NCBI GenBank assembly: GCA_012295275.1
Contig: CM022665.1
Span: 8,009,976 to 8,073,975 of the forward strand
DNA: 64,000 nt
Reading direction: 5' to 3'
DNA from: Chrysomallon squamiferum
Lineage: Eukaryota > Mollusca > Gastropoda > Neomphalida > Peltospiridae
Every line of letters begins with the position of its first letter. Positions within the stretch are counted from its first letter, which is position 1. The notes beneath the pieces are model-generated. The model was given only the letters and a program-made list of their open reading frames with translations, made no database searches and was not told the DNA's origin. Position numbers and translations under genes: made by a program. Shown one piece after another: positions 43,404 to 56,403 of this stretch.

Positions 43404-44079
43404 TGTTGAGCGGCTTAAAAACTTAGTGGTGACAATGAGCAATTAATTAGTGAGAAATAACAACCATATCATATATGGATGTAAAACATAGTGAAGCTGT
43501 TCTCTTGTGAAAGTGTGTTTAAGAAACATCCTTGTTGTAACAGCAGAACTCACGTCGTTAACCAAGATCACGTTGTGTGATGAACACAAACTGACAAGAT
43601 GACTATTCTTTTCAGTGAGTAACAAGATTTTCCTTTTATCAACAGCTTAACTCATTAATGGTGTATACATGCATCAGACTGATGAAGCAGCGTCAGGAAG
43701 CACTCTCAATGGCACAGTTCTTATGTTCAAGTCCTAAGCTGAGCTCTGTGGTAAAATCCTGCTGTAATGACTGTCCTATCGTACTAGGCAACTTGGACAC
43801 GTGTCTACTTAGGGATGAACAGTCAAGCACAGTATTCTTTGAAGCATGCCTCCGCACACAAATTGAAAATTGTGACTATAAGCAAGCGGATGTCCTCAGT
43901 CACTGGGTATGGTGGCCTAGGGTTGGCTGCCTTTAGATCAATACTATGCGTAGTAATCCATTTTCTCTCTGCTTCCAGCAAGTAGCAATTATCAGCCAGT
44001 TTCTTCAATTCTGATTCATCATTTCCTCATAGTTCTTCCAGTAAAAATTTGTACTGAATCAAGTCTGTGGTGCTGGGGT
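43143..44079 (-). other. TULP4: TULP4-like exon with 5' UTR and first coding segment
   Basis: The coding part is 43403-43143 (87 codons, opening MHVHFEQTT) and contains the conserved N-terminal strand motifs CLSWMGKVP, GWLASGNAKGVVGVTF and FNLRGH. The donor is GAG|GTATGT at 43143/43142. A good acceptor (TTTTCTTTCAG) ends at 44080, so the same exon probably carries about 680 nt of 5' UTR. The UTR stretch is clearly less A+T-rich than the flanking introns, which supports its being exonic. The acceptor and UTR assignment is inferred without transcript data. Confidence 0.6.
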
Positions 44080-44392
44080 CTGAAAGAAAAGATAGAAAAC
44101 ACTGTTAATTACTGGTTACATATTAGCAGGTATTCCATAATGTCAGCATGTAATTCCATTTCTTAAATACTACAAAAAAAAAAAAGTAATGTAAATGCTA
44201 CAAAAGATAGAAATTAATGTGTTAGAAATCAAATCCTTGAAAGTTAATATTTCTTATCAAAGGGTAAAACATATTTTTTTAAAACTAAAGTGAATCTTTT
44301 GTTGCTCTAAACTGAAACCTAATGTATATACAAAAATATTTTATGGAAACTAAATTAACTACAGGTTTTTAATTACATAGTTACTTCATATA

Positions 44393-44393
<1 letters not shown>

Positions 44394-44447
<54 letters not shown>
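44394..44447. repeat. (ATT)n microsatellite
   Basis: About 18 perfect units. Confidence 0.95.
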
Positions 44448-44451
<4 letters not shown>

Positions 44452-46147
44452 ATAAATTATACAGTGAATCTGATTAAAGTTGCATACAGCTTACACTATC
44501 TGAAATCAGAATATTTAATATGACAAAGCCCATTTTCAGTATTTAATGAATTTTTTTTTTTAAATTAATAAAAAAAGATTATTTTAATTTTAATAGATTG
44601 AAAAAAAAATTATTTACTTGCCAACCATCAAAACAGAAAACTGTAGAAAGGATAATCAAGGCTAATATGTGAATTGATATAATTCATAAAAAAACCAGTT
44701 ATCAACTTGTTGTTCTTGAAAACACACACACTACATATATATATATATATTATCACACACACACACACACAACTGCATAAACATAATTCTAGCCGTGCAG
44801 CATGAAATAGTGTATAATCTATACACGACCAAGCAGCAAATATCAAGCAAACAGTGGTAGTGCATAGCTTGTGATGATTAATTATAATCAACATTTACAC
44901 CGAGGACAAATCAATTACTAAATATACCATTGTATTACAGACCATCTGGTGTTCAATAAATGACTTCACTAAGATGAAGAATTATAACATACAATGATAA
45001 AAGCACATTTAAAAACATCACATTACACTCAAAGCTGTACAATCCCAATACTGCCAAAAGAAAAAGAAGTAACATAGTAAAAACTGATTTTATCAAACAG
45101 TGAAAACATTATAAGACCCCAAAGATAAGATTTGTATTTATAACTACAATTTGTTGTAGTAGTTTAAAACTGAAAAACTGTATTAACTGATCAGTGGTTG
45201 AGTAAAAATTGATCATTCATAATCAGTCAGTAAACTAATTTGGTCATCTACCTATCAGTAATGTACTTGATCAGTCAGCTAATAGGGTAAATTATACAAA
45301 TGGAATTCTGATCAAAACAAACATTTACTTCACGAAATAATAACAATAATAATGAAAATAATAATATTAATATTAATAACACAGAATTCATGGAGAAAAA
45401 AACAATTGATTTAAAAAAAAGAATAGATGATAATTAAGTATTATGGCAAGTGCAAATATATTGATTCCATTAGCATGTGCATGTAACTGTCTCATCATAA
45501 ATAACAAAAATAAAAACAGAACAAATCTGATGAAATCTGTAGCAAGATAAAAAAAAAAAAAAAATGGAAAAAAAAATAATAATAGTAAGAAGAAGATGAA
45601 AAAGAAGAGAGAAGAAATAAAAATAAAATAAAATAAAAATACTGTAATTAGAAATTCTGTATCCTTGCAACATTTATTTTTATTATTATTTTTTTTTATT
45701 ATTTTTACTGTTTTTTCACTGCATTTTCTTTACCATTTTTAATTAAATAAAATCAGTAGAAATGGTTAACTCAGATTGATTTACTGTGTGCAATTGATTT
45801 GCTAGCAACTAATGTAAAGTGTAGAAGATGAAGCTGGGTTCGTAAATCAATTACCTTTAAAGATGAAATAAAAAAATGTAAAAAAAAAAAAAAAAAAAAA
45901 ACCTAAAAAGAATTTGGTAATGTCTTTGATTTAGATTTTCCTTCAAAACAGCTCACAGATCTTGTTGGTAAATATTGAGTTTCCTGAGTTAGGTTAAAAT
46001 TCAATTTCATTTTTTTCAAGTTAAATAATTTACAGAAAGACAGATAGAGAGATATATAGATAGATATAGATACAAGGAAAAAATCTATTAAAAATCAATA
46101 GCAGAAGCGGAATTGAAAACAGAAAAAGGCTGAATGGCAGCATTACT

Positions 46148-46148
<1 letters not shown>

Positions 46149-46183
<35 letters not shown>
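46149..46183. repeat. (ATT)n microsatellite
   Basis: About eleven perfect units. Confidence 0.95.
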
Positions 46184-46184
<1 letters not shown>

Positions 46185-46996
46185 CCAAGTCTGGTTCTAT
46201 AAATTAAACCATTTTTCCAAATTAGGATACTTTTTCACGAAATATAATCAAAATATTTCATACTGTGATAAGCTTTATTTTAATACTTTTATTTTATTTA
46301 CTTATTTTTAATAAAATATACTGAAAAAAACACAAAAAACCCCACATTATTATCATTTAAAAGTATTGTTATTATTTATTTATAATAATTTTTTTTTAAA
46401 TTATCTCATACCAAAAAAGATTAATTTAAAAATACAAATAAGTAAACCAAAACATTAGTATTTAAAATACAGCAGTCAAAGTGAGTGGAGAAAGACTGAC
46501 AGGTTAATAATGACCTTGCGCAAGCCTGGACAGCGTGATTAACAAGTCACGGTTAATCAAGTGTGATACCAGTCTCAGTGGACATTAAATTAGGTATTAT
46601 GAACAATTCTTCATCCTCAGACTGTTCTGTATCTGTGGACTAATGTCCCAGCTGACCCAAGATTATTTTCATTTATGAAAACTTCATAACAGCTGAAATA
46701 ATGAGAAAAAACATCACATCCCAATATGCTAAATTTAATTTTCAGGTATTTTATAATAATATTATTAAGAAATTGGCATGAAGGAAAAAAGAAATTTTAT
46801 TAGGATGGCTTCTGAGATAAAAATCATTGATACTCAAGCTGATAGAACATTTTCTAGTAATCAAGTAGCAAATTTTTAAAATAATATAATACTGTCTATG
46901 TTAATGTCTTTTTTTTAAAAGTGATGTATCAACAGTCATCTACAGAACACCTAAACAATTCTGAAATACTTTATACTGTTACACTAATGAGTGTAC

Positions 46997-46998
<2 letters not shown>

Positions 46999-47057
<59 letters not shown>
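46999..47057. repeat. (TG)n microsatellite
   Basis: About 29 units with few interruptions, just left of the inverted-repeat element at 47168. Confidence 0.95.
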
Positions 47058-47058
<1 letters not shown>

Positions 47059-47167
47059 CTGTATGCATACATTCATTTATTCATTTATTTTTAATTTTTA
47101 TTTATTTACTTATTTTTTTAATTTTTAAAATTTCGTTTTTAGCTAGATTATCTCACAGAAATGTAAT

Positions 47168-47810
47168 AGTGATACCTCAGTTCTTAAATGACTCCTTTCT
47201 TTAACAATTAATACCTCACTTGTGGAACGTAAACTTGATTTTCAAACTAAAGATAGCTGAGGAAATGTCTTCAGATCAGGAGGAGGGAAGGATGTTCATT
47301 GTTCACTAATCAAAGACATTTGTGGAAAAAAAGAGTTACAAACTTTTGTGAAAATATTTCACTCTGACAATGTTGTAACAAACTGCAGCATAAACCTTTT
47401 CGGTGACAATCCCATGTCTTACTTTGGAAATATTTTAATGTATAGGTTTTTAGTGAAAATGAAGTTCACTGAGTCCAAAGCAGGTTGTAGTGGTGTAAAG
47501 GGGTAGAAAAAAGAAAGATATGCAGAAGGAGAGTTACCTAACACTTTTATGCAAAGTGATTCCCCTTCCAAGCAATAACATCCATCCTCCTTTCCATTTT
47601 TTTTTTTCTCATCACCTGTTCTCCTCATTATAGGTAAAGTGCTGTTAAAGATTAATTTATATGTTTATATAAAATGTGTATATAATGTGTAATTTCTTGT
47701 GGGTCTGGTACAGATTAATCCAATTTATATTTTTTGTTATGGAAAAAATTGATTAGGTTTTCAAACAGGTTTCTGGAATGGGACAGGTTTGAGAACTGAG
47801 GTACCACTGC
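47168..47810. mobile_element. Inverted-repeat element with GTGGTACCTCAGTTCTCAAA-type ends
   Basis: The left end GTGATACCTCAGTTCTTAAA pairs with the right end, whose complement is GTGGTACCTCAGTTCTCAAA. The length is about 640 bp with no coding capacity. The GTGGTACCT start is shared with copies A and B, so it may be a relative. Confidence 0.6.
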
Positions 47811-47977
47811 AACTCTTTTCTGTATTATCTGTCTGTACTATAATTCTGAGATAACTGTCATTTAGAAATTCAGATCATTTGAAATGTTGGAACTGTCTTT
47901 AATTATAGGATAACTGAAAGAAATTAAACATAATAAATCTTAAATGAAGTAATTTAAAAAAAAAAAAAGATATTTAT

Positions 47978-48009
47978 ATATATATACACATACATACATA
48001 CATGCATAC

Positions 48010-48069
<60 letters not shown>
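47978..48069. repeat. (TA)n(CATA)n(TG)n composite microsatellite
   Basis: Short TA, CATA and TA blocks followed by about 21 TG units. Confidence 0.95.
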
Positions 48070-48072
<3 letters not shown>

Positions 48073-48577
48073 TTTATTTTTTTAAATTACCTAGATCACA
48101 GATAAATATTCAAAAACAGTACAGCAAATCTAATTGGCTTTCATAAATAATGTTGCAGCTGGTATCAGTTTTCTTCCCATAGCAAAACTGCCTAATGTAA
48201 AAGTCTATAAGAATTCACTTATAAACAGCATTTAGCAAATCAATACTGTTTTCTTATTTCACTCAAGTACAAAAGAAAAGTAGTTCTATGCAGTTAGATT
48301 ACATTACACACATACATAAAGAGAAACATTTATTAAACAAATGATTAAATAAGGTATTCACAAGAAATAAAACAAATAATAATTTACTGAACATATAAGA
48401 TGTTTAGAAAATAAATTAATTTATAAATTACTATGCATTAATTTCCCCAGTGGCACATCTATTTCTCACAACCAACAAATAAAACCTTTAATTTTCAAAT
48501 AAAATTTGGTTTACAATATCATGTGACATGAACCACATTTATTTACTGAAATAATACTGAATTGCTTCAGTTGTCTT

Positions 48578-48578
<1 letters not shown>

Positions 48579-48611
<33 letters not shown>
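48579..48611. repeat. Poly-T tract
   Basis: More than 30 consecutive T. Confidence 0.95.
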
Positions 48612-49287
48612 TCACATAATGTTTCAGTAAGTTTAAAATAATCATCAATGTTAATGATATCCTTGCAGTATGTGAAGACTGTGTGAAATGAAGGAATACT
48701 GGGGTAGGGAGAAAGAATCAGCAGAAGATAATATTCGTATCTTACTATAAATATAATGAGAATATAGTGCAAATATATTATTTTCACCCTAGTTAAAATC
48801 ATATGAAATTTCTTACAAAGTTTATTATTGTTATTGTTATTAGTTATTAATATTCATCTTATGTATTTATCTACATGTGTGTGCTTGAAAAGAAAATTTA
48901 AATGTAAGCTGATATAATTATTTAAGACCATACACCATATTTTTGTTTTATACTGTTTCATCAATTAATGCTGCAGAGGTTACGAAACCTGAAAACTAAA
49001 GAAAAACAGTTACCCTTTTGCACGTAAAATATTATATGTGATCAGTGGCATGATATTAATTATAATTTAAAATATTTGAACAAAGATTTGATCACATAAC
49101 ATGTTAGCTCATACTAATATTCGAAGTAATAACGAAGTGAAATTGTCACATTATTGGATAAAGCGTTTGGCAAACCCACTACCATTCAAAGGAAATAAAC
49201 AAATCCGAGGTAGTAATTCAATAAGCGTGTCCTCAGACATCACTAAGTACAAATATAATTTTTAAAAATATAAAACTGAACATGTAC

Positions 49288-49435
49288 CTGATAAAAGTAT
49301 CAGTATAACAGAAACTAAAACAAACTGGTCTGTTTTCTACATCCATCAACACCCACGAACACATTGACAGCTTCTCGCCACTACATAACACTCTATTTCC
49401 GTTTTTCTACATCAAACTTTTCGTATTCGGAACAC
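49288..49435 (-). promoter_or_regulatory. Candidate TULP4-like first exon and transcription start region
   Basis: On the minus strand a TATATAG motif (49467-49461) is followed about 20-30 bp downstream by the palindrome TTCGGCCGAA (49445-49436) in a locally CpG-containing, less A+T-rich patch. About 150 bp further on comes a good donor, CAG|GTACAT, at 49288. The layout fits a TATA promoter and a short non-coding first exon. It is inferred from sequence alone. Confidence 0.3.
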
Positions 49436-50260
49436 TTCGGCCGAATTCGAAAGTTCTCGGCTATATACTAATTATTCATTATTTTGAAGATTTTTTAAAT
49501 GAATCGAATTTTTATATTAATATTGAGTGTGTATACGTGTGCGAGCGTATTTATGTTCAATATATGTATATAACCAACATAACACTTGAGTGTTAGATTC
49601 ATTTTACATTACATGTTAAAAATGAATAAATTTGTTGGAAGTTTAATCATGAGAACTGCATAAAAGTAAATGTATTGTTGTTGTTGTTGTTTTTGTTAAT
49701 ATTGGAAAAAAAGAAGTATGCTTACATTTTTTAAACCAGAATATGAACTGCATGAATAATAATCATATTATTCGGTCTTTTTCTTTTAAAGATTGCAATT
49801 CATCTTCTTGGATAACAGCAACAACAAAAGCAATAATAATAATAATAAATAAATAAATAAATAATAGTAACAACAACAACAACAATAACACTCCTGTAAA
49901 ACATTCTTAAGTTCCAGGAATAAAGAGTGATCATATTAATTATTAAGGTATGCAGATACTTGGAATATAATATTATTAATATCTGGAGTAAATACTAAAC
50001 TGAACTGAATGTTATTATGAAATTTCAGAAGATTCTACTTTAACAAAAGTCTCACCGCATACATGTATTTTTCTTACTTTCTTTCTTTCTTTTTTTTTTT
50101 TTTCTTTTTTGTTTTTATGTTTTTTGTTTTTGTTCCCTTTCGTGGCCGACGAAAAATATTTATGGTATAAATGTAACTTTTTAGTTCATAAATAAATAAT
50201 AAAACTTAAACAGATAATCAATATATTTTGTTGTTTTATACAATTGTCCTCATTTGGATG

Positions 50261-50298
50261 ATTACGTCACAAATGTCAGTGCTCCCATGTGACGTAAT
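50261..50298. promoter_or_regulatory. Inverted pair of TTACGTCA (CRE/ATF-like) sites
   Basis: ATTACGTCACA (50261-50271) and its exact reverse complement TGTGACGTAAT (50288-50298) are separated by 16 bp. Each arm contains a TTACGTCA/TGACGTAA core, a known bZIP (CREB/ATF) type site. The pair lies between the TULP4-like 5' end and the DNase-like gene, which are divergently arranged, so it could serve either. Binding is not shown. Confidence 0.4.
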
Positions 50299-50915
50299 AC
50301 CCAAGGAAGGTGATAAGATAACAATGATGTTAGGGCGTAATAGCTGATCAGTGATATAATACAGCATTGGCGGTACATAATGATATGTAGCTTTTCATAA
50401 TGATAAAACGATTCTTAAAATACAGAACACAGTCCTGACAAAATATCACAACAGAAAATGAAACGGTATCTTCCAGAACTTCGTACATATTTAGTTTAAG
50501 AAAATGAATATAGGATTTTGATACAGAATTTATACACATATTAAATTTAAAAACAGTTCAGAAGGGGATCGAAATTTGAAACTGAGTAATTTTTAAAATG
50601 GCCAGGTAAACGTATGTACACTCAAACAATCACTAACTTATAAGGCTAGCTTATTAAAAACTTAAAATATTTACTATAAAACATTTCTTGTTAATGTATA
50701 TCTTAAAACTATATAAAAGCAGAAATATCAGATAGATAAACGTGAGAAGATTATACAGGAAAACACCTGAGTGTTCATATTTACAACAGGTATGTATATG
50801 CTTAGCTGCCCATAATTAGTTTGATCTTTTTGTTTGTTTTTCTGCTGACAGAAATGATATACTTAATACCAAATTAATAGCAGAAAGCAAAATGAAAGCA
50901 ATATTTTTATCTTAT

Positions 50916-50941
<26 letters not shown>

Positions 50942-51000
<59 letters not shown>
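50942..51000. repeat. (CT)29 microsatellite directly upstream of the DNase I-like gene
   Basis: A perfect run ending about 50 bp before the start codon and 48 bp before the proposed acceptor. It may be in the promoter, or be part of a 5' UTR intron. Confidence 0.95.
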
Positions 51001-51003
<3 letters not shown>

Positions 51004-51049
51004 AAACACTCGTGACAGTTAAAATATAAGTGAATTTTACTTTTGTTAG

Positions 51050-51192
51050 TCATGGAGCTCACGTGGTTAACTTGCGAATGCCTGCTGCTCACTGTTGTAT
51101 TAACCAGCGCCTTCAAAATCGGATCATTCGACATTTATAAGCTAAATGAACAAACTCTAAAACATGCGGGCCGCTTGGAAATACTTGTCAAG
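51050..51192 (+). other. DNase I-like gene 1, exon 1 with start codon
   Basis: Encodes the signal peptide and the first strand (47 codons). A splice acceptor (TTTTGTTAG) ends two bases before the ATG, so an upstream 5' UTR exon is likely. The donor is AAG|GTACAC. A 58 bp CT repeat lies about 50 bp upstream of the start. Confidence 0.8.
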
Positions 51193-52278
51193 GTACACAA
51201 TGTATTTGCATAAATATCTCTGTATAATATATACAAACAAACAACAACAACATTAAAACAAAAACAAAACAAAAAACATCAAACAAAACAACAACAATTT
51301 ATTTTTTTAATACCAGTAAGTCTGCATTATTTTATTTGAAATACACTTTTCATGTTTATACATTCACTGAGTTATTGATTTATTTTATTTTTTATTTATT
51401 ATAATCTTCGACATTATTATTATAACTGTTGTTGCTAATGATGAAATAATGGAATAAACATGCATCTGGAATGCCTTTTTGAAAACAAAACGAGAAAATT
51501 GTATCATTTATGGTGACAAATAGGTGTCCATGTCTGTTTGCCATATTTTCTGGAAGGCATTTATTACAGTTTTACAGATTTAATTTCTCACATTTTGTTA
51601 CAAAATAAAAATGATTTTTCTTGTTTTTAAATTCTCTTTCTTCTTTTTTTTTACTTTTATAATTGTTTACTTTTGTATTCATTTTAGTATACACACATTA
51701 CATACATAAATACATATTTATAAACTGTAAACGCCAAATACGAACTTTACGTTAGATCCATTTACAAATAAAACTCGAATAATTTTGATATCCAAAAAAC
51801 AAAACAAGAATATATATTTTCCTTTTTGTTCTTTAAATTAAATCTGAAACTCACACACTACGTTTATTTATTTATTTAATTTTATTTAATTTAATTTTAT
51901 TTTACATTTTTATCTTGAGAATTACAGATGTGACGTGTTACATTTGTGGTATGAAGGAGAGAAAAAAATATATTAGGGTGGTGGTGGTGCGAGAGTGCCG
52001 AAGTCCGTTCATGGATGTGTAATCAAAATAAAAATAGTCCGACGATATGAACCGTATGAAGTCTTCTGCGGCTCCTATGTCGTAATGTGCAGTAAATATG
52101 TGCTGTAACGTAACCAATGTCTTTAATTTTACAGCGGATCCGTTGTGACAGACACTAACGTCATTATCTCACTTGCCAATTACTTCCATGAATGCAGGAA
52201 AATAGATTTCAGGGTGGGACACCCTTAGCAACTGCGTCGATTACGCACCCCCATATACATTTCTGTTTACGGGCTTGA

Positions 52279-52327
<49 letters not shown>

Positions 52328-54607
52328 CAAGAAAATGAAAACTATAATACACGATTTAAAGTTTGGTGAAAATAGTATTTTTCCCTTCTGGTCTAAGGGG
52401 AATAACTCCAAAAATCATTTCTGTTTTCGAGGGGAATGTTTACATACATTTGAATTTAAATACGTGATCTAAAATTGTCAAAGAATAGCATTAATTATTA
52501 AATTTAATACTTTATTATTAAATCAGTAGCTAGTATCTAAATTAGCTTTGTTACAATAAATATAGGCTATTTAATTTTTATTATTATTGATAAAAAGTTA
52601 TATTAAAATGTATAAAGAAATAATTCATTACTAATTAAACCATTTTCCCTACAGTCTGAGAGATATAGCACTGAAATTGGACTGAGTTTTCGTAGTACCG
52701 TGTTTGAAAGTTCAGATTTAAATTCAGATATGATCACCGTAAGGCATTTTCAAATTAGTTTTTTGTTTCATTAAAACAGAATTTACCAAGCGCCTTTTAT
52801 TTTTCACGATTTAAGTAAAATGGAGTTATTCCCCTTATACCATAAATTTGTTTTTTACTCCATAAAAATATATATACAATATATATATAAATAATAATAA
52901 TAATAATACGTCTTCTGAAATGTGTCGAAACAAAGGCAGTTTTATTATTTTTTAAATGTGTAACTTTATCTCGAGATGAAATGTGTCATACGTATAGTCC
53001 GTCCCGACCAGTGGTATTGGAAATTGGAGTTATTCCCCTTACATCATAAGCAATGAAATGTACGAATTTATTTTATTTTATTTTATTTTATTTTATTTAC
53101 ATCCTTTGTTTTGAACAATAATACAGTTAATAATATACATAGCAGTACGCATATTATCATGTCTTTCTCAAGAAGTTTTGTAATGATCAGATGTTCCCTG
53201 CAGACTCTAAAATGAGTAATGTTCATGGTGTTTTGTTGGTTTACAGATTTTAAGCCGATATGACATTGTGGCCGTTGAAGAAATTTTGGAAATTAAAGCA
53301 ATACGAGACATCCGACATGCTCTTAATAGGTGCATTCTTTTGAGACTTTATTGTTGATAAAACATTTTAAACGTTATTACATTAAAATAGCTAATGATGA
53401 ATACGTCCTGATTTTACGAATATTGAAAATCATTTTCAGCAAACGTTCGTTGAAAAAATATTTTAATGTCAAAAGGATATAAAATTGTGATTTCTAGTAA
53501 AAGTTAATGTTAGATGACGTATTTGTTTGAATATGATCGTTCTAATTTATAACAGTTAATTCCATTGTTTTAGTAATGGTGGTGGGCCTTACTCTTTAGA
53601 AGTGAGTGGCGCCCTAGGCAACAGTCCTACGAAAGCTAACCAGTATTTAGCATTTTTATATAGGTAAGTTAATACATACAGTTATCACTGTTAATTTTAT
53701 ATATATATTCTGTTTTTAATTTTTGTATTATTTATTTATTTATGATTATTATTGTTGTTGTTGTTCTTATTATTGTTCTTCTTCTTATTATTATGTTTAG
53801 GTCGTAAAGTTGTATTATTAAATACAAATAAAATCATTATATATATATTACTATGTTATAATGATAATGAAGATAAGCAGTTTATGCAGTATTTATTGAA
53901 TGTTTTAAAAAAGTAAAATGTTGATTTTATTTAGAAATATTAGAAGTTATTGACGATAAGTAGGAGGTGAAAACCTTTCATTAAAAAATTACACAGGAAA
54001 AAAAAAGATGAATATGATGAGACAACTGTGAAGATGAAATGAAACGTAAAAATATCAATTGGAAAGTGAAAGCGAAGATGAAATCAGTTTCGGAGAATAG
54101 TTACAATGTTTATTTATAATTCAACGAATTAATTTAGTATTGTCCGTTTTATGTTAGTTTTGTGATTTTTAATTCCTCTTTTATCCGGTGTCACACATTA
54201 TGGTATCAAAAACTATGGTAGTGTGTTAGAAAAGGTGCACACAAAATGTTACTTGCTAATATCTGGTAGACTTCCTCTGTCGTATTAACATTAGTAAAAT
54301 CAAACTCAATAACTTTCAAGATGTAAATAAGAATTTGTTAATTTAATTTAATTTTTTTTTTTCTTCTTCTTCTTCAGAAGTGATCGTGTCAGTGCTAGGC
54401 AAATCTATCAGTATCCCGATCCAAATAACTACTTTGAACATGACCCGTACGCCATTTTGTTTCACACAACACATGCAGGTATAGATTTCACCTTGCTTTT
54501 ATTAACTGCACATATTTTTCCATTGGAAATGCCAGAATAAATTTATAATACAATGTCGTCAAATTCGATACATTTTAAAATGTAAATTTCCATATAATTC
54601 CATAAAA

Positions 54608-54646
<39 letters not shown>

Positions 54647-55790
54647 TTTTATTATTTCCAGTTTTGTTAAGTATGATAACTGTAATGCAAACAAAATTCA
54701 TTAAAAGCAGATAACTGTATTTTATCTGGTTAATTTTGACATACCTATCAGAAATATATCTCATTAGCAATTTTACTAGTCTTTCTCTTTAACAAAATCT
54801 CGTCTTTCATAATTAATTAATTATTTCAGATATTCACGACTTCGCCATAGTTGCTGTTCACATGAGTTCTGGAAATACGATATCCGAAATAAATCATTTA
54901 GTCAGTGTCTACGACTCTTTAAAATCTCATTTCCGAAACGAAGTAGGCTCAGTATATGTCCTCGCTTATCTACTTAAACACAAGCACGCACGCAAACACG
55001 CACACACACACACACACACTTCTTTTGACAGTACTGATCCGAAAGATCGATATCGACTACTTTGGAAACTCTTGATTTAAATAAATAAATAAGTTTTAGA
55101 AATGACGTTTTTTCCAGTTCATAGTAGTAGTAGTAGTACATAAATCAGAACAGTTATAACGACTGAAAAATTTCTTAATTTCGGTCCAATTAATTAAGGA
55201 AAAAAAATAAAATTTCATCTTCAAAACCAAAATCATTTTTGTAATTTTGAATATCGATATTATTTATTGATATTTATGACATTATTATTTTAACCTTCTT
55301 AAAAACAATAGATTTATTTTTTTTTTTTTTTTTTCGACCGGATTAAATCAAGTTTAATATTTCATTTGTTTATCTCTTGCAGAACATTCTTTTTGCTGGC
55401 AACTTTAAGGGAGACTGTTTCTATTTGCCCCATGGGGCCCTTCAACAGAGTCCTCTGTACACAGACCGTCGATTTCATTGGTTAATCATCAGCACGGAAG
55501 ACACTGCTGAATCAGGGATACTTAACTGTGCTTATGATAGGTTGATAGAATTGTAGGGCTCAGCTGATTGGCTTAGAACCAGGGTGGTCTGTTAACGTCA
55601 CCCACCACATTTATATGACCCATACTTGTTTCTTCTTTGAACTGAACTGAACTGAAAACAAATTAATTAGAGCAAGCTGTTGTGAAGCACGCCTGCTACA
55701 GTCACACTCTCTTACAACACCCTTCTTCTCGTGCCCTAGCCCCCGTTTTTCTTTCTTTCTTTAAGTTTCTTTTTATTATTATTATTATTA

Positions 55791-55823
<33 letters not shown>

Positions 55824-56215
55824 TTTAAGGAGAGGATGGGAATAGATCACTCTTGTTCTTGCCTCTTCAAAAATATATTCAGAACCATAAGTTAATTGAA
55901 AAATCGATGTGTAACATGGAAATTAATGCCAGTTATCTAACTTCATTAATTAACACTTACACTAGATATGAAATAGTAATAATAATATGAAGATGAAGAA
56001 AATAAAGATTTTTACTCTTTTTGTAAAAGGCAACTGAGCAAAATGATTAGTATTAATTAAATAAAAAAAGAAGAAGAAGAACTACTATGCTTATTATTTC
56101 GGCAGATTCGTGGTAGCAGGATCAGAATTTCTTAACGCTGTGATTCCTTTTGGTGCCAGAGCCTTCCATTTTGATCTGGAATATAATCTTACTTCCTCTC
56201 AGGTGAAAATTAACA

Positions 56216-56306
<91 letters not shown>

Positions 56307-56345
56307 GAATTATTATTATTGTTGTTGCTGTCGTTGTTATTTTTA

Positions 56346-56403
<58 letters not shown>

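Larger units (their letters stand above)
44080..49287 (-). other. Probable 5' UTR intron of the TULP4-like gene
   Basis: Lies between the acceptor at 44080/44081 and a candidate donor CAG|GTACAT at 49288/49287. It carries ATT and GT microsatellites and a probable inverted-repeat element at 47168-47810. The intron assignment depends on the candidate first exon being real. Confidence 0.35.

Noticed and set aside
43658-43936. 92-codon plus-strand ORF
   Set aside because: Antisense shadow of the TULP4-like 5' UTR exon, with no recognised domains.
49425-49456. Possible heat-shock element (several GAA and TTC words)
   Set aside because: The GAA/TTC words do not keep the five-base spacing of a real element. 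The palindromes TTCGGCCGAA and TTCGAA explain them.
50942-51000. Arg-Glu ORFs across CT/GA repeats here and elsewhere
   Set aside because: Pure dinucleotide repeat translation, not genes.
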